Shown here one piece after another: positions 18,419-26,797 of a stretch of DNA of 64,000 nt. Source of the DNA: Anaerotruncus sp. (GTDB taxonomy: Bacteria; Bacillota; Clostridia; Oscillospirales; Acutalibacteraceae); the NCBI GenBank assembly GCA_022009795.1, contig CP091724.1:186001-250000 (forward strand). Reading direction: 5' to 3'. The position numbers were made by a program, and so were the translations under genes. The notes under the pieces are model-generated. The model had not been told where the DNA came from, did no database searches, and saw nothing but the letters and a program-made list of their open reading frames with translations. Each line of letters starts with the position of its first letter. Position 1 is the stretch's first letter.

Positions 18419-18691
18419 ATGAGTAGAAGTACTAAAAAAGGCCCTTATGTAGAAGAAAGCCTTTATAAAAAAGTTGTTGCTCTTAATGAAAAGGGCGACA
18501 AGCAGGTTATCAAAACCTGGTCCAGAAGTTCAACAATCTTCCCTGAGTTCGTAGGACACACATTTGCTGTTCATGACGGAAGAAAGCATGTTCCGGTTTA
18601 TGTTACCGAGGATATGGTTGGACACAAACTCGGCGAATTCGCCCCCACAAGAACGTTCCGCGGTCACGCAGGCGCAAAGACCACGAAGTAA
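18419..18691 (+). CDS. rpsS: Ribosomal protein uS19
   Basis: 30S head protein S19. It is intact (90 residues): MSRSTKKGPYVEESLYKKV and the EFAPTRTFRGHAG end. The start follows GAAAGGAGAAG, 19 bases after rplB; 17 bases then separate it from rplV. Confidence 0.97.
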   Translation: MSRSTKKGPYVEESLYKKVVALNEKGDKQVIKTWSRSSTIFPEFVGHTFAVHDGRKHVPVYVTEDMVGHKLGEFAPTRTFRGHAGAKTTK

Positions 18692-18708
18692 TGAAAGGAG
18701 AATTAACT

Positions 18709-19047
18709 ATGGAAGCAACAGCAAAAGCAACATATGTTCGTATTTCTCCCAGAAAGGTGCAAATCGTTCTTGACCTTATAAGAAATCAGCCTTGCGATAA
18801 GGCAATGGCTATTCTCAAGCACACACCTAAGGCAGCTTGCGAACCGCTTGCAAAGGTTCTCAAATCTGCAATGGCTAATGCGGAGAACAACAACAATATG
18901 GATACTTCAAGATTATATGTAAGCTACTGCAATGTTACTGCGGGCCCCACTCTTAAGAGAATTCGCCCCAGAGCTCAGGGCAGAGCATACAGAATCAATA
19001 AGAGAACATCTCATATCACAATCACCGTTAAAGAAACGGAAGACTAA
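18709..19047 (+). CDS. rplV: Ribosomal protein uL22
   Basis: 50S protein L22, exit-tunnel wall. ATG 18709 (MEATAKATYVRISPRKVQ) follows AAAGGAGA and is chosen over the in-frame ATG at 18691, which overlaps the rpsS stop. The beta-hairpin region AGPTLKRIRPRAQGRAYRINKRTSHI is present. It is 112 residues and intact. Confidence 0.97.
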   Translation: MEATAKATYVRISPRKVQIVLDLIRNQPCDKAMAILKHTPKAACEPLAKVLKSAMANAENNNNMDTSRLYVSYCNVTAGPTLKRIRPRAQGRAYRINKRTSHITITVKETED

Positions 19048-19064
19048 GCGAGGAGGAAAGTTGA

Positions 19065-19796
19065 ATGGGACAGAAATGTAATCCTACCGGTTTAAGAATC
19101 GGCGTTATTAAAAACTGGGACTCCCGCTGGTATGCAAAGAAGGCAGACTTCGGCAACACGCTTGTTGAAGATTATAATCTTCGTAAATACCTTCTTGAAT
19201 CTCTCAAGAGTGCAGGTGTTCCCAAAGTAGAAATCGAGCGCGACGCTAAGCGTGTAAGAATTAACATTCACTGTGCAAAGCCCGGTATGGTTATCGGTAA
19301 GCAGGGCGCTGAAATCGAAAAGCTCAAAGCAATTTGCGCTAAGAAGCTCGGCAAAAAGAACGATGAAGTTTTCATTAACATCATCGAAATCAAGCAGCCC
19401 GATCTCAATGCAACTCTCGTTGCTCAGAGCATCGCAACTCAGCTTGAAAAGCGCGTTTCCTTCCGTCGTGCGGTTAAAATGGCTATCAGAAACACGATGA
19501 AGCTCGGCGCACGCGGTATTAAGGTTCAGGTTTCCGGTCGTATCGGCGGTGCGGAAATCGCACGTTCCGAAACATATAAGGAAGGCACAATTCCGCTTCA
19601 AACAATTCGTGCGGATATTGATTACGGCACCGCAGAGGCTGCAACAACTTACGGCCGCATCGGTGTTAAGATTTGGATTTATCAGGGCGAAGTTCTTCAC
19701 GAAAGCAGAAATAAGCCCCAAAGAAGATCCGGCAATTCTCGTCGCAACGGCGGCAGAGACAACAGAAGCAGACGTAAGGAAGGAGGAAATCAATAA
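19065..19796 (+). CDS. rpsC: Ribosomal protein uS3
   Basis: 30S protein S3, mRNA entry and helicase activity. It is intact (243 residues) with MGQKCNPTGLRIGVIKNWDS, the KH-type GKQGAEIEKL segment and SGRIGGAEIARSE. The C-terminal tail is Arg/Ser/Gly-rich. It contains an in-frame AAAAA run that is not disturbed, in contrast to neighbours. The stop overlaps the rplP start (TAATG). Confidence 0.98.
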   Translation: MGQKCNPTGLRIGVIKNWDSRWYAKKADFGNTLVEDYNLRKYLLESLKSAGVPKVEIERDAKRVRINIHCAKPGMVIGKQGAEIEKLKAICAKKLGKKNDEVFINIIEIKQPDLNATLVAQSIATQLEKRVSFRRAVKMAIRNTMKLGARGIKVQVSGRIGGAEIARSETYKEGTIPLQTIRADIDYGTAEAATTYGRIGVKIWIYQGEVLHESRNKPQRRSGNSRRNGGRDNRSRRKEGGNQ

Positions 19797-20218
19797 TGCT
19801 CTTACCAAAGCGTGTTAAACACCGTAAGCAGCACAGAGGTCGTATGACCGGTGAGGCTACAAGAGGTAATAAAGTAACATACGGCCAGTATGGCCTTCAG
19901 GCAACAGAGCCTGCATGGATCACGGCAGCTCAGATTGAAGCAGCCCGTATCGCAATGACGCGTTACACAAAGCGTGGCGGTCAGGTTTGGATTAAGATTT
20001 TCCCCGATAAGCCGATCACCGCAAGACCTGCCGACACCCGTATGGGTAAAGGTAAAGGTAACGTTGATTACTGGGTAGCAGTAGTTAAGCCGGGCAGAGT
20101 TATGTTTGAGCTCGGCGGCGTTGAAGAGAGTATGGCTCGTGAGGCAATGCGTCTTGCAGCCAACAAACTTCCTATCAAATGCAAATTCGTAGTTAAAGAA
20201 GAGGGAGGCGAGCAGTAA
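19796..20218 (+). CDS. rplP: Ribosomal protein uL16
   Basis: 50S protein L16, near the A-site tRNA elbow. It is intact (140 residues): MLLPKRVKHRKQHRGRM and KGKGNVDYWVAVVKPGRVMFE. Both ends overlap neighbours by one base (TAATG), so rpsC, rplP and rpmC are translationally coupled. Confidence 0.98.
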   Translation: MLLPKRVKHRKQHRGRMTGEATRGNKVTYGQYGLQATEPAWITAAQIEAARIAMTRYTKRGGQVWIKIFPDKPITARPADTRMGKGKGNVDYWVAVVKPGRVMFELGGVEESMAREAMRLAANKLPIKCKFVVKEEGGEQ

Positions 20219-20422
20219 TGAAAGCAGCAGAAATCAAAGCTTTAAGCGCAGATCAGCGCGCAGCTAAGCTTGCAGAGCTTAAAGAAGAGCTTTTCAATCT
20301 TCATTTTTCAGCAGGCTATCAATCAGCTCGACAACCCGATGAGAATTAAAGCTGTAAGAAAAGATATCGCACGCATCAAAACAGTTGAGCGCGAAATCGA
20401 GCTTGCAAGCTCAAATTCTTAA
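20218..20422 (+). CDS. rpmC: Ribosomal protein uL29 (frameshifted)
   Basis: 50S protein L29 near the tunnel exit. The first part, MKAAEIKALSADQRAAKLAELKEELFNL, is followed by a frame change in CATTTTTCAG (five T, four expected). The restored continuation QQAINQLDNPMRIKAVRKDI is the textbook L29 motif, ending SSNS at 20422. Since this protein is part of the core ribosome and no second copy is visible, a sequence error is the likeliest explanation. Confidence 0.9.
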
Positions 20423-20440
20423 GATAGGAGGTAGTTTGTG

Positions 20441-20700
20441 ATGAGTGAAAGAAACCTCAGAAAAACAAGAGTTGGTGTAGTATCAAGCGATAAGATGGAC
20501 AAAACCGTTGTTGTTTCTATTAAAGACAAGGTTCGTCATCCGCTTTACGGCAAAATCATTAACCGTACGGTTAAATATAAAAGCACACGACGAAGAAAAA
20601 CACCTGCGGCGTAGGCGATAAGGTTCTTATTATGGAAACCCGCCCGATGAGCAAGGATAAGAGATGGCGTGTGGTTGAGATCATTGAAAAGGCAAAGTAA
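20441..20700 (+). CDS. rpsQ: Ribosomal protein uS17 (frameshifted twice)
   Basis: 30S primary assembly protein S17. ATG 20441 (or GTG 20438) follows AGGAGG. The N-terminal MSERNLRKTRVGVVSSDKMDKTVVV is in frame. Two extra A (in TATAAAAGC and GAAGAAAAACACC) interrupt the segment that should read KAHDEENTCGVGDKVLIMETRP. The last part, SKDKRWRVVEIIEKAK, is back in a readable frame to 20700. The restored protein is about 85 residues. Confidence 0.9.
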
Positions 20701-20797
20701 TCATTGCGAATTACAAGCTTTTTAAAAATTAGTTTAATAAAATAATAACTGCAAGATGAGCAAAGTGTTATTTTGCAGTACGAAGGAGGAAAATGCT
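20701..20797 (+). other. Spacer with hairpin upstream of rplN
   Basis: The only sizeable gap in this part of the cluster. ACTGCAA (20748-20754) pairs with TTGCAGT (20773-20779), and the hairpin sits directly before the AAGGAGGA of rplN. It marks the S10/spc junction and could serve regulation or processing; no clear terminator or consensus promoter is seen. Confidence 0.5.
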
Positions 20798-21166
20798 GTG
20801 ATACAACAGGAAAGTCGCCTCAAGGTTGCAGACAACACAGGCGCAAAGGAAATTCTTTGTATCCGTGTTCTCGGCGGCTCCGGCAGAAGATACGCCAACA
20901 TCGGCGACGTGATCGTTGCTTCCGTTAAGAAGGCTGCGCCGAACGGCGTTGTAAAAAAAGGCGAAGTTGTTAAAGCAGTCATCGTTCGTACAACTAAAGG
21001 TGTACGTCGTGACGACGGTCAGTACATTCGTTTTGATGAAAATGCTGCCGTAATTATCAAAGAGGATAAAACTCCTCGTGGCACCCGTATTTTCGGACCG
21101 GTAGCAAGAGAGCTCCGTGATAAGGATTATATGAAGATCCTTTCTCTCGCTCCGGAAGTACTTTAA
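20798..21166 (+). CDS. rplN: Ribosomal protein uL14
   Basis: 50S protein L14 at the subunit interface. GTG 20798 is chosen because it yields the family start (V/M)IQQESRLKVADNTGAKE and follows AAGGAGGA; the longer in-frame extension would cross the hairpin. It has GGSGRRYANIGDVI and GTRIFGPVARELR. It is 122 residues and intact. Confidence 0.97.
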   Translation: MIQQESRLKVADNTGAKEILCIRVLGGSGRRYANIGDVIVASVKKAAPNGVVKKGEVVKAVIVRTTKGVRRDDGQYIRFDENAAVIIKEDKTPRGTRIFGPVARELRDKDYMKILSLAPEVL

Positions 21167-21181
21167 TGGAGGTGCGTGATA

Positions 21182-21490
21182 ATGAGTAAAATGTTTGTTA
21201 AAACCGGTGATACCGTAGTGGTTCTCAGCGGTAAATCAAAGGGCGTTAAGGGTGAAGTTATCGCCGTAAGCCCCAAAGAGGGTAAAGTAATCGTTAAAAA
21301 CGTAAACGTAGTTACCAAGCATGTTAAGCCCCGTAAGATGGGTGATCAGGGCGGCCTCGTTGAGGTTGAATCCGCTCTTTATGCATCAAAGGTTCAGCTC
21401 GTTTGCCCCAAATGCGGTCAGGCTACCCGTGTAGGTCATAAAGACGGTAAACGCGTTTGTAAAAATGACAAATGCGGTAATGAATTTTAA
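21182..21490 (+). CDS. rplX: Ribosomal protein uL24
   Basis: 50S assembly-initiator protein L24. ATG 21182 follows GGAGGTG. The KOW motif (KTGDTVVVLSGKSKGVKGEV) and GGLVEVESALYASKV are present. The C-terminus carries CPKC and CKNDKC pairs, a zinc-ribbon-like extension seen in some Clostridia. It is 102 residues and intact. Confidence 0.96.
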   Translation: MSKMFVKTGDTVVVLSGKSKGVKGEVIAVSPKEGKVIVKNVNVVTKHVKPRKMGDQGGLVEVESALYASKVQLVCPKCGQATRVGHKDGKRVCKNDKCGNEF

Positions 21491-21509
21491 GTAAGGGAGG
21501 AACATAACA

Positions 21510-22052
21510 ATGGCTGCAAGGTTAAAAGAAACCTATAAGAGCGAAGTTGCTCCGGCATTGATGAAGAAATTCGGCTACAAATCTGTTATGCAAATCCCGA
21601 AGCTTGACAAGATTGTTCTCAATGTTGGTTGCGGCGAAGCCCGTGAAAATTCAAAAGTAGTTGATGCTATCGTTAACGATATCGGCATCATCACAGGTCA
21701 AAAGCCGATCATTTGCCGTGCAAAGAAGTCTGTTGCTAACTTCAAACTTCGTGAAGGCATGCCCATCGGCGTTAAAGTTACTCTCCGCGGAGACAAGATG
21801 TATGAATTCCTTGACAGATTCTTCAATCTCGCTCTTCCCAGAGTACGCGACTTCAGAGGTATCAACCCCAATTCATTTGACGGCCGCGGCAACTATGCCA
21901 TGGGTATCAAAGAGCAGTTGATTTTCCCCGAGATCGAATATGACAAGATCGACAAGGTGCGCGGTATGGATATCATTATGGTAACCACCGCAAACACAGA
22001 TGAAGAAGCACGGGAGCTGCTCAAGCTGATGGGCGCACCGTTTGCAGAGTAA
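21510..22052 (+). CDS. rplE: Ribosomal protein uL5
   Basis: 50S protein L5, binding 5S rRNA and contacting P-site tRNA. It is intact (180 residues): MAARLKETYKSEVAPALMKKF, KIVLNVGCGEA and RDFRGINPNSFDGRGNYAMG. ATG follows AGGGAGGA. The next gene is rpsN after 12 bases. Confidence 0.98.
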   Translation: MAARLKETYKSEVAPALMKKFGYKSVMQIPKLDKIVLNVGCGEARENSKVVDAIVNDIGIITGQKPIICRAKKSVANFKLREGMPIGVKVTLRGDKMYEFLDRFFNLALPRVRDFRGINPNSFDGRGNYAMGIKEQLIFPEIEYDKIDKVRGMDIIMVTTANTDEEARELLKLMGAPFAE

Positions 22053-22064
22053 GGAGGGATTATC

Positions 22065-22250
22065 GTGGCAAAAACATCTATGAAAGTCAAGGCTGCAAAG
22101 CCTGCTAAGTATTCAACAAGAGCTTACAACAGATGTAAAATCTGCGGTAGACCTCATGCATACCTTCGTAAGTATGGCGTTTGTCGTATTTGTTTCAGAG
22201 AGCTCGCACACAAGGGTGAAATTCCCGGCGTAACAAAATCTTCTTGGTAA
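22065..22250 (+). CDS. rpsN: Ribosomal protein uS14, zinc type
   Basis: 30S protein S14 of the short zinc-binding class (61 residues): CKICGRPHAYLRKYGVCRICF supplies the CxxC...CxxC zinc site. GTG 22065 follows AAGGAGG. The zinc form (C+) is usual in Clostridia and in Bacillus rpsN within the spc operon. Confidence 0.97.
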   Translation: MAKTSMKVKAAKPAKYSTRAYNRCKICGRPHAYLRKYGVCRICFRELAHKGEIPGVTKSSW

Positions 22251-22288
22251 GAACCGAGAATTGCTAAAATAATAAGGAGGAAATATCA

Positions 22289-22687
22289 ATGCATATTACA
22301 GACCCTATCGCTGATATGCTTACGAGAATTCGTAATGCTAACTCGGCTAAGCACGATACAGTAGATATTCCTGCGTCAAAGATGAAAAAAGCAATTGCTC
22401 AGATTCTTGTTGATGAAGGTTATATCAAAGCTTATAAAATTATTGATGATGATAAACAGGGCGTTATCCGCGTAACTCTTAAATACGGTGAGGGTAAATC
22501 TCAGGTAATCACAGGTCTTCGCAGAGTGTCGAAGCCCGGCCTTCGTATTTACTCAAATGTTGAGGATATGCCCAAGGTAATGAAAGGCCTCGGAGTTGCA
22601 ATCATTTCAACTTCAAAAGGCATTATGACAGACAGAGAAGCTCGCAAGCAGAATGTTGGCGGCGAGGTTCTGGCGTTTATTTGGTAA
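22289..22687 (+). CDS. rpsH: Ribosomal protein uS8
   Basis: 30S protein S8, primary rRNA binder and spc operon repressor in E. coli. It is intact (132 residues): MHITDPIADMLTRIRNAN and the TSKGIMTDREARKQNVGGEVLAFIW end. ATG follows AAGGAGGA. Confidence 0.98.
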   Translation: MHITDPIADMLTRIRNANSAKHDTVDIPASKMKKAIAQILVDEGYIKAYKIIDDDKQGVIRVTLKYGEGKSQVITGLRRVSKPGLRIYSNVEDMPKVMKGLGVAIISTSKGIMTDREARKQNVGGEVLAFIW

Positions 22688-22702
22688 GGGAGGTGCAGTA
22701 GG

Positions 22703-23242
22703 ATGTCTCGTATAGGCTTAAAGCCGATCGTAATCCCTGCCGGCGTTGATGTAACGCTTGACGGCAACACTGTAACCGTTAAAGGCCCCAATGGTACTCT
22801 TACCATGGATAAAGCCCCTGTTATCGGTGTTAAAGTTGAAGGCAACGAGATTAACGTATCAAGACCCAATGATGAAAAAGAGAACAGAGCGCTTCACGGT
22901 CTTACCCGTGCGCTTATCCACAACATGGTTGAAGGCGTAACAAACGGCTTCAAGAAGGTTCTCGAAGTAAACGGTGTCGGCTACCGTGTTCAGATGCAGG
23001 GCGCAAACCTTGTTATGAACCTCGGTTTCTCTCACCAGGTTATAATGACAGCCCCCGAAGGCGTTAAAATTGAATGCCCCTCTGCTAACCAGATCGTAAT
23101 TTCCGGTGCTGATAAGCAGGCTGTTGGTCAGTTCGCAGCTCAGGTTCGCGAAAAGAGACCTCCGGAGCCCTATAAAGGCAAGGGTATCAAATATGCCGAA
23201 GAGCATATTCGCCGCAAGGAAGGCAAAGCAGGTAAGAAATAA
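22703..23242 (+). CDS. rplF: Ribosomal protein uL6
   Basis: 50S protein L6 near the sarcin-ricin loop. It is intact (179 residues): MSRIGLKPIVIPAGVDVTLDG and the end RPPEPYKGKGIKYAEEHIRR. ATG 22703 follows GGGAGGTG, 16 bases after rpsH. Confidence 0.98.
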   Translation: MSRIGLKPIVIPAGVDVTLDGNTVTVKGPNGTLTMDKAPVIGVKVEGNEINVSRPNDEKENRALHGLTRALIHNMVEGVTNGFKKVLEVNGVGYRVQMQGANLVMNLGFSHQVIMTAPEGVKIECPSANQIVISGADKQAVGQFAAQVREKRPPEPYKGKGIKYAEEHIRRKEGKAGKK

Positions 23243-23260
23243 GGGAAGGAGTGAATTACA

Positions 23261-23620
23261 ATGGTTTCAAGACAGGATGCTAACAAAGCAAGGCAGAAGC
23301 GCCACACAAGAGTTCGTGGCAAGGTTTCAGGTACTGTTGATTGTCCCAGACTTAACGTATATCGCTCCCTCAGCAATATTTACGTTCAGCTTATAGACGA
23401 TGTAGCAGGTGTAACTCTTGCACAGGCTTCAACAGTTGAAAAGGATTTCGCAGGTTACGGCGGAAACGTGGAAGCGGCTAAGGCCGTTGGTAAAACATTA
23501 GCGGAAAGAGCCAAGGCAAAGGGCATTGAAGAATGCGTATTTGACCGCGGCGGTTACATCTATCACGGTCGTGTTGCTGCTGTTGCAGACGGTGCCCGTG
23601 AAGGCGGACTTAAGTTCTAA
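23261..23620 (+). CDS. rplR: Ribosomal protein uL18
   Basis: 50S protein L18, binds 5S rRNA. It is intact (119 residues): RHTRVRGKVSGTVDCPRLNVYRS in two parts and the FDRGGYIYHGRVAAVADGAREGGL end. ATG follows GGGAAGGAG. Confidence 0.98.
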   Translation: MVSRQDANKARQKRHTRVRGKVSGTVDCPRLNVYRSLSNIYVQLIDDVAGVTLAQASTVEKDFAGYGGNVEAAKAVGKTLAERAKAKGIEECVFDRGGYIYHGRVAAVADGAREGGLKF

Positions 23621-23639
23621 CGAAGGAGGAAAATACTTT

Positions 23640-24140
23640 ATGGCAAAGATTGACGTATCTTCAATGGAACTTGAAGAAAGAGTTGTAACCATCAACCGTG
23701 TTTCCAAAACCGTAAAAGGCGGTCGTATTTTCAAGTTCTCGGCACTTGTTGTTGTAGGAGACGGAAACGGTCTTGTTGGCTTTGGTGTTGGTAAATCCGG
23801 CGAAGTTCCGGATGCCATTCGCAAAGGCATAGAAGACGCTAAGAAAAATGTTATCAAGGTAGCTTTAAGAGGAACAACAATTCCTCACGAAATCACCGGC
23901 AAGTTCGGCGCAGGCGAAGTTTTGCTTATGCCCGCTCCCAAGGGTACCGGCGTTATCGCAGGCGGCCCCGTTCGTGCGGTTGTTGAAACCGTAGGTATCG
24001 GTGATATCCGCACAAAGGCTATCAGATCAAACAATCCTTATAATGTTGTTCGCGCAACAATTAACGGCCTTTCTCAGCTTCGCACAGCTGAAGAGGTTGC
24101 TGCTATCCGCGGCAAGTCCGTTAAAAAGATTTTAGGCTAA
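23640..24140 (+). CDS. rpsE: Ribosomal protein uS5
   Basis: 30S protein S5, involved in decoding accuracy. ATG 23640 follows AAGGAGGA; the longer open frame upstream overlaps rplR and is not used. ERVVTINRVSKTVKGGRIF, GVGKSGEVPDAIRKGIEDA and PAPKGTGVIAGGPVRAV are conserved. It is 166 residues and intact. Confidence 0.98.
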   Translation: MAKIDVSSMELEERVVTINRVSKTVKGGRIFKFSALVVVGDGNGLVGFGVGKSGEVPDAIRKGIEDAKKNVIKVALRGTTIPHEITGKFGAGEVLLMPAPKGTGVIAGGPVRAVVETVGIGDIRTKAIRSNNPYNVVRATINGLSQLRTAEEVAAIRGKSVKKILG

Positions 24141-24153
24141 GGAGGGTGCAATC

Positions 24154-24333
24154 ATGGCAGATGTTAAAATCAAACTTACAAAAAGCTTAATCGGCTGCAA
24201 GAAAGATCAGATTGCCACGGCACACTCTCTCGGTCTTCGCAAAATAGGTAATGTTACGGTTCAGCCGGATAACGATCAAACAAAGGGCAAGATCAAAAAG
24301 ATCTGCCATCTTGTTCAGGTCGAAGAAGCATAA
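24154..24333 (+). CDS. rpmD: Ribosomal protein uL30
   Basis: 50S protein L30, 59 residues: MADVKIKLTKSLIGCKKDQI, then SLGLRKIGNVTVQPDN and KICHLVQVEEA. ATG follows AAGGAGGGTG. It is short but unambiguous, between rpsE and rplO as expected. Confidence 0.95.
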   Translation: MADVKIKLTKSLIGCKKDQIATAHSLGLRKIGNVTVQPDNDQTKGKIKKICHLVQVEEA

Positions 24334-24348
24334 GAGGAGGTGCAGATA

Positions 24349-24796
24349 ATGAAATTACATGAACTTTCTCCTGCTGAAGGCTCAAAGAAAGCCGTTAAGA
24401 GAATCGGACGCGGTGCAGGCTCAGGCCAGGGCAAAACTGCCGGCAAGGGTCACAAGGGTGCTAAGGCACGCTCGGGTTACAGCCGCCGTCCCGGCTTTGA
24501 AGGCGGTCAGATGCCCCTTCAAAGACGCGTTCCCAAAAGAGGCTTCAACAATATCTTCCGCACAGAATATGCAGTAGTTAATGTTGGCGCTCTTGAGGAA
24601 AAATTCGAGGCAAATGCCGTTGTTGATGTTGAAAGCCTCAAGGCTTGCGGCCTTGTTCGCAAAGGAACTCGACGGCGTTAAAGTTCTCGCTAACGGAGAA
24701 ATCACTAAGGCTCTTACAGTAAAAAGTAAATGCTGTTAGTGAATCCGCTAAAGCAAAAAAATTGAAGCTGCAGGTGGCACGGTGGAGGTGCTTTAA
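24349..24796 (+). CDS. rplO: Ribosomal protein uL15 (frameshifted)
   Basis: 50S protein L15. MKLHELSPAEGSKKAVKRIGRG, GKGHKGAKARSGY and the MPLQRRVPKRGFNN block are in frame. The C-terminal third is broken three times at A runs: CGCAAAGGAAC (three A, two needed), GTAAAAAGTAAA (five, four needed) and GCAAAAAAATTG (seven; five or eight needed). The restored sequence reads KELDGVKVLANGEITKALTV and ends IEAAGGTVEVL, stopping at 24796 directly before secY. Confidence 0.92.
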
Positions 24797-26146
24797 ATGA
24801 TAAAGACCATCGTTAATGCGTGGAAGATTCCGGAAATCAGAAAGAAAATGCTTTTCACGGCATTTGTTATTCTCATTTTCAGAATCGGATCAATGATTCC
24901 TGTGCCGTTTCTTAACATCGTTAATGAAATTGATGTCGGCAAAGGTAATACGATTCTTACCTATCTCAGTCTTATGACAGGTAGTGCGTTTACTTACGGC
25001 ACGATATTCGCTATGTCTATCACACCGTACATTAACTCGTCCATTATCATGCAGCTGTTGGCAGTTGCCATTCCGGCACTTGAAAGGCTTCAAAAGGAAG
25101 GCGAAGAGGGCAGAAAGAAAATCGCTTCCATCACCCGTATAGTTACGGTTGTGCTCGGTCTTCTTCAATCCCTTGCATATTTCTTCTTCCTTCGTGCAAA
25201 CGATTATCTTATGAAGGATGCCGCAGGCAATGCCTTCACAGGCTTTGCGGCTGTTTTCCAGGCAATCGTTATCATTGCGGTTCTTACCGCAGGCACGGCC
25301 GTTATCATGTGGCTCGGTGAACAAATCACAATCGACGGTATCGGCAACGGTATTTCAATTATACTTTTCGCAGGTATCGTTTCAAGATTCCCCACAATCA
25401 TTAAGCAATATATCCAGTATCTGAACACGGGCCGCACGGTTTATAAATTCCTTGTTCCGGCCATCTTCATTGTATTCCTTCTTATGATTGCATACATCGT
25501 GTTCATGGATAATGCCGAAAGAAGACTTCCCATTCAGTATGCAAAGCGCGTTGTGGGCCGCAAAATGTATGGCGGTCAGTCCACTCATATGCCGATTAAA
25601 ATCAATATGAGCGGCGTACTTCCCATTATCTTTGCATCATCCATCCTTTCGTTGCCAGGCACTGTTCAGATGTTTATTTCATCCGATAAGTACGAAGGCA
25701 CTTTCTGGGAAAAGTTCTTTAATGCTTTCCAGAGCGATTCCTGGTGGTATGCGGGAATGTACTTTATTCTTATAATTTTCTTTGCTTATTTCTACAGTAC
25801 TATTCAGTACAACCCGATTGAAATGGCAAACAATCTTCGTAAAAACAACGGCGCAATTCCGGGTATTCGCCCCGGCAAGCCCACTTCGGATTATATTATG
25901 AGAGTTCTTATGAGGCTCACGCTCATCGGCGTTTTGATGCTTTCTGTTGTTGCTCTTCTTCCGATTGTTTGGTCTCTCATTTGCGATGCTGCTATTCCTC
26001 CTCTCACAGAGAGCGGTTCAGACGGCGGCTTCTCCGTAACACTCGGTGGTACTTCAATCATCATTATGTGCGGTGTTGCTCTTGAAACGGTTCGTCAGCT
26101 TGAATCTCAGATGATGATGCGCCATTATAAAGGCTTCCTTGATTAA
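24797..26146 (+). CDS. secY: Protein translocase subunit SecY
   Basis: Channel-forming subunit of the Sec translocon. It is intact, 449 residues with about ten transmembrane helices; the N-terminal KIPEIRKKMLFT, the plug region PFLNIV, GIGNGISIILFAGI and the cytoplasmic GQSTHMPIKINMSGVLPIIF and NNGAIPGIRPGKPTSDYI blocks match the family. ATG 24797 directly follows the rplO stop, with GGTGGAGGTG as ribosome binding site inside rplO. Confidence 0.98.
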   Translation: MIKTIVNAWKIPEIRKKMLFTAFVILIFRIGSMIPVPFLNIVNEIDVGKGNTILTYLSLMTGSAFTYGTIFAMSITPYINSSIIMQLLAVAIPALERLQKEGEEGRKKIASITRIVTVVLGLLQSLAYFFFLRANDYLMKDAAGNAFTGFAAVFQAIVIIAVLTAGTAVIMWLGEQITIDGIGNGISIILFAGIVSRFPTIIKQYIQYLNTGRTVYKFLVPAIFIVFLLMIAYIVFMDNAERRLPIQYAKRVVGRKMYGGQSTHMPIKINMSGVLPIIFASSILSLPGTVQMFISSDKYEGTFWEKFFNAFQSDSWWYAGMYFILIIFFAYFYSTIQYNPIEMANNLRKNNGAIPGIRPGKPTSDYIMRVLMRLTLIGVLMLSVVALLPIVWSLICDAAIPPLTESGSDGGFSVTLGGTSIIIMCGVALETVRQLESQMMMRHYKGFLD

Positions 26147-26162
26147 GAAAGGTTTTGTGGAT

Positions 26163-26796
26163 ATGAAATTGATACTTCTCGGCGCTCCGGGTGCCGGCAA
26201 AGGTACTCAGGCTGAAAAAATAGTTGAAAAGTACGGTATTCCCGCAGTATCAACCGGCAATATCATTCGCGCCGCCCTTAAAGCAGGCACGGAAATGGGA
26301 CTCAAGGCCAAATCCTTTATGGATGCCGGCCAGCTCGTTCCCGATGATGTTGTTATCGGTATAATTAAGGACAGACTTCAAGAAAAAGATTGCGAAAACG
26401 GATTTATTCTTGACGGTTTTTCCGCGCACCATTCCTCAGGCTCAGGCTCTTGAGGATATGGGTGTGGATATTGACAAGGTGCTTGATATCGAAGTGCCGG
26501 ATGAAAAAATCACCGCAAGAATGTCCGGTCGCCGCGTATGTTCAAAGTGTGCAAATTCCTATCACCTGCTTTATAAAAAGCCGAAAACGGAAGGCGTTTG
26601 CGATGCTTGCGGCGGCGAACTTATTCAGCGTAAAGACGATGCACCGGAAACGGTTCAGGCAAGGCTTAAAGAATACCACGAGATGACGGAGCCTCTTAAA
26701 GATTTCTATAAGAAGCTCGGCAAGCTTGTGATTGTTGAGGGCCAGGAAGAGGTTGCGGACACAACCGCACTCGTCTTTAAAGCATTGGAGGATTAA
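26163..26796 (+). CDS. adk: Adenylate kinase (frameshifted)
   Basis: Converts AMP and ATP to two ADP. MKLILLGAPGAGKGTQAEKI holds the P-loop, and GFILDGFPRT the AMP-binding signature once one extra T (GGTTTTTCC, five seen, four needed, near 26417) is removed. The LID domain carries a zinc site (CSKC...CDAC), the form common in Gram-positive bacteria. ATG 26163 is preferred over 26139, which lies at the secY stop. The restored protein is about 210 residues. Confidence 0.95.
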
Positions 26797-26797
26797 C

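Noticed and set aside
20756..20797. N-terminal extension of rplN
   Set aside because: It would run through the hairpin; the GTG at 20798 matches the family start and has a strong ribosome binding site.
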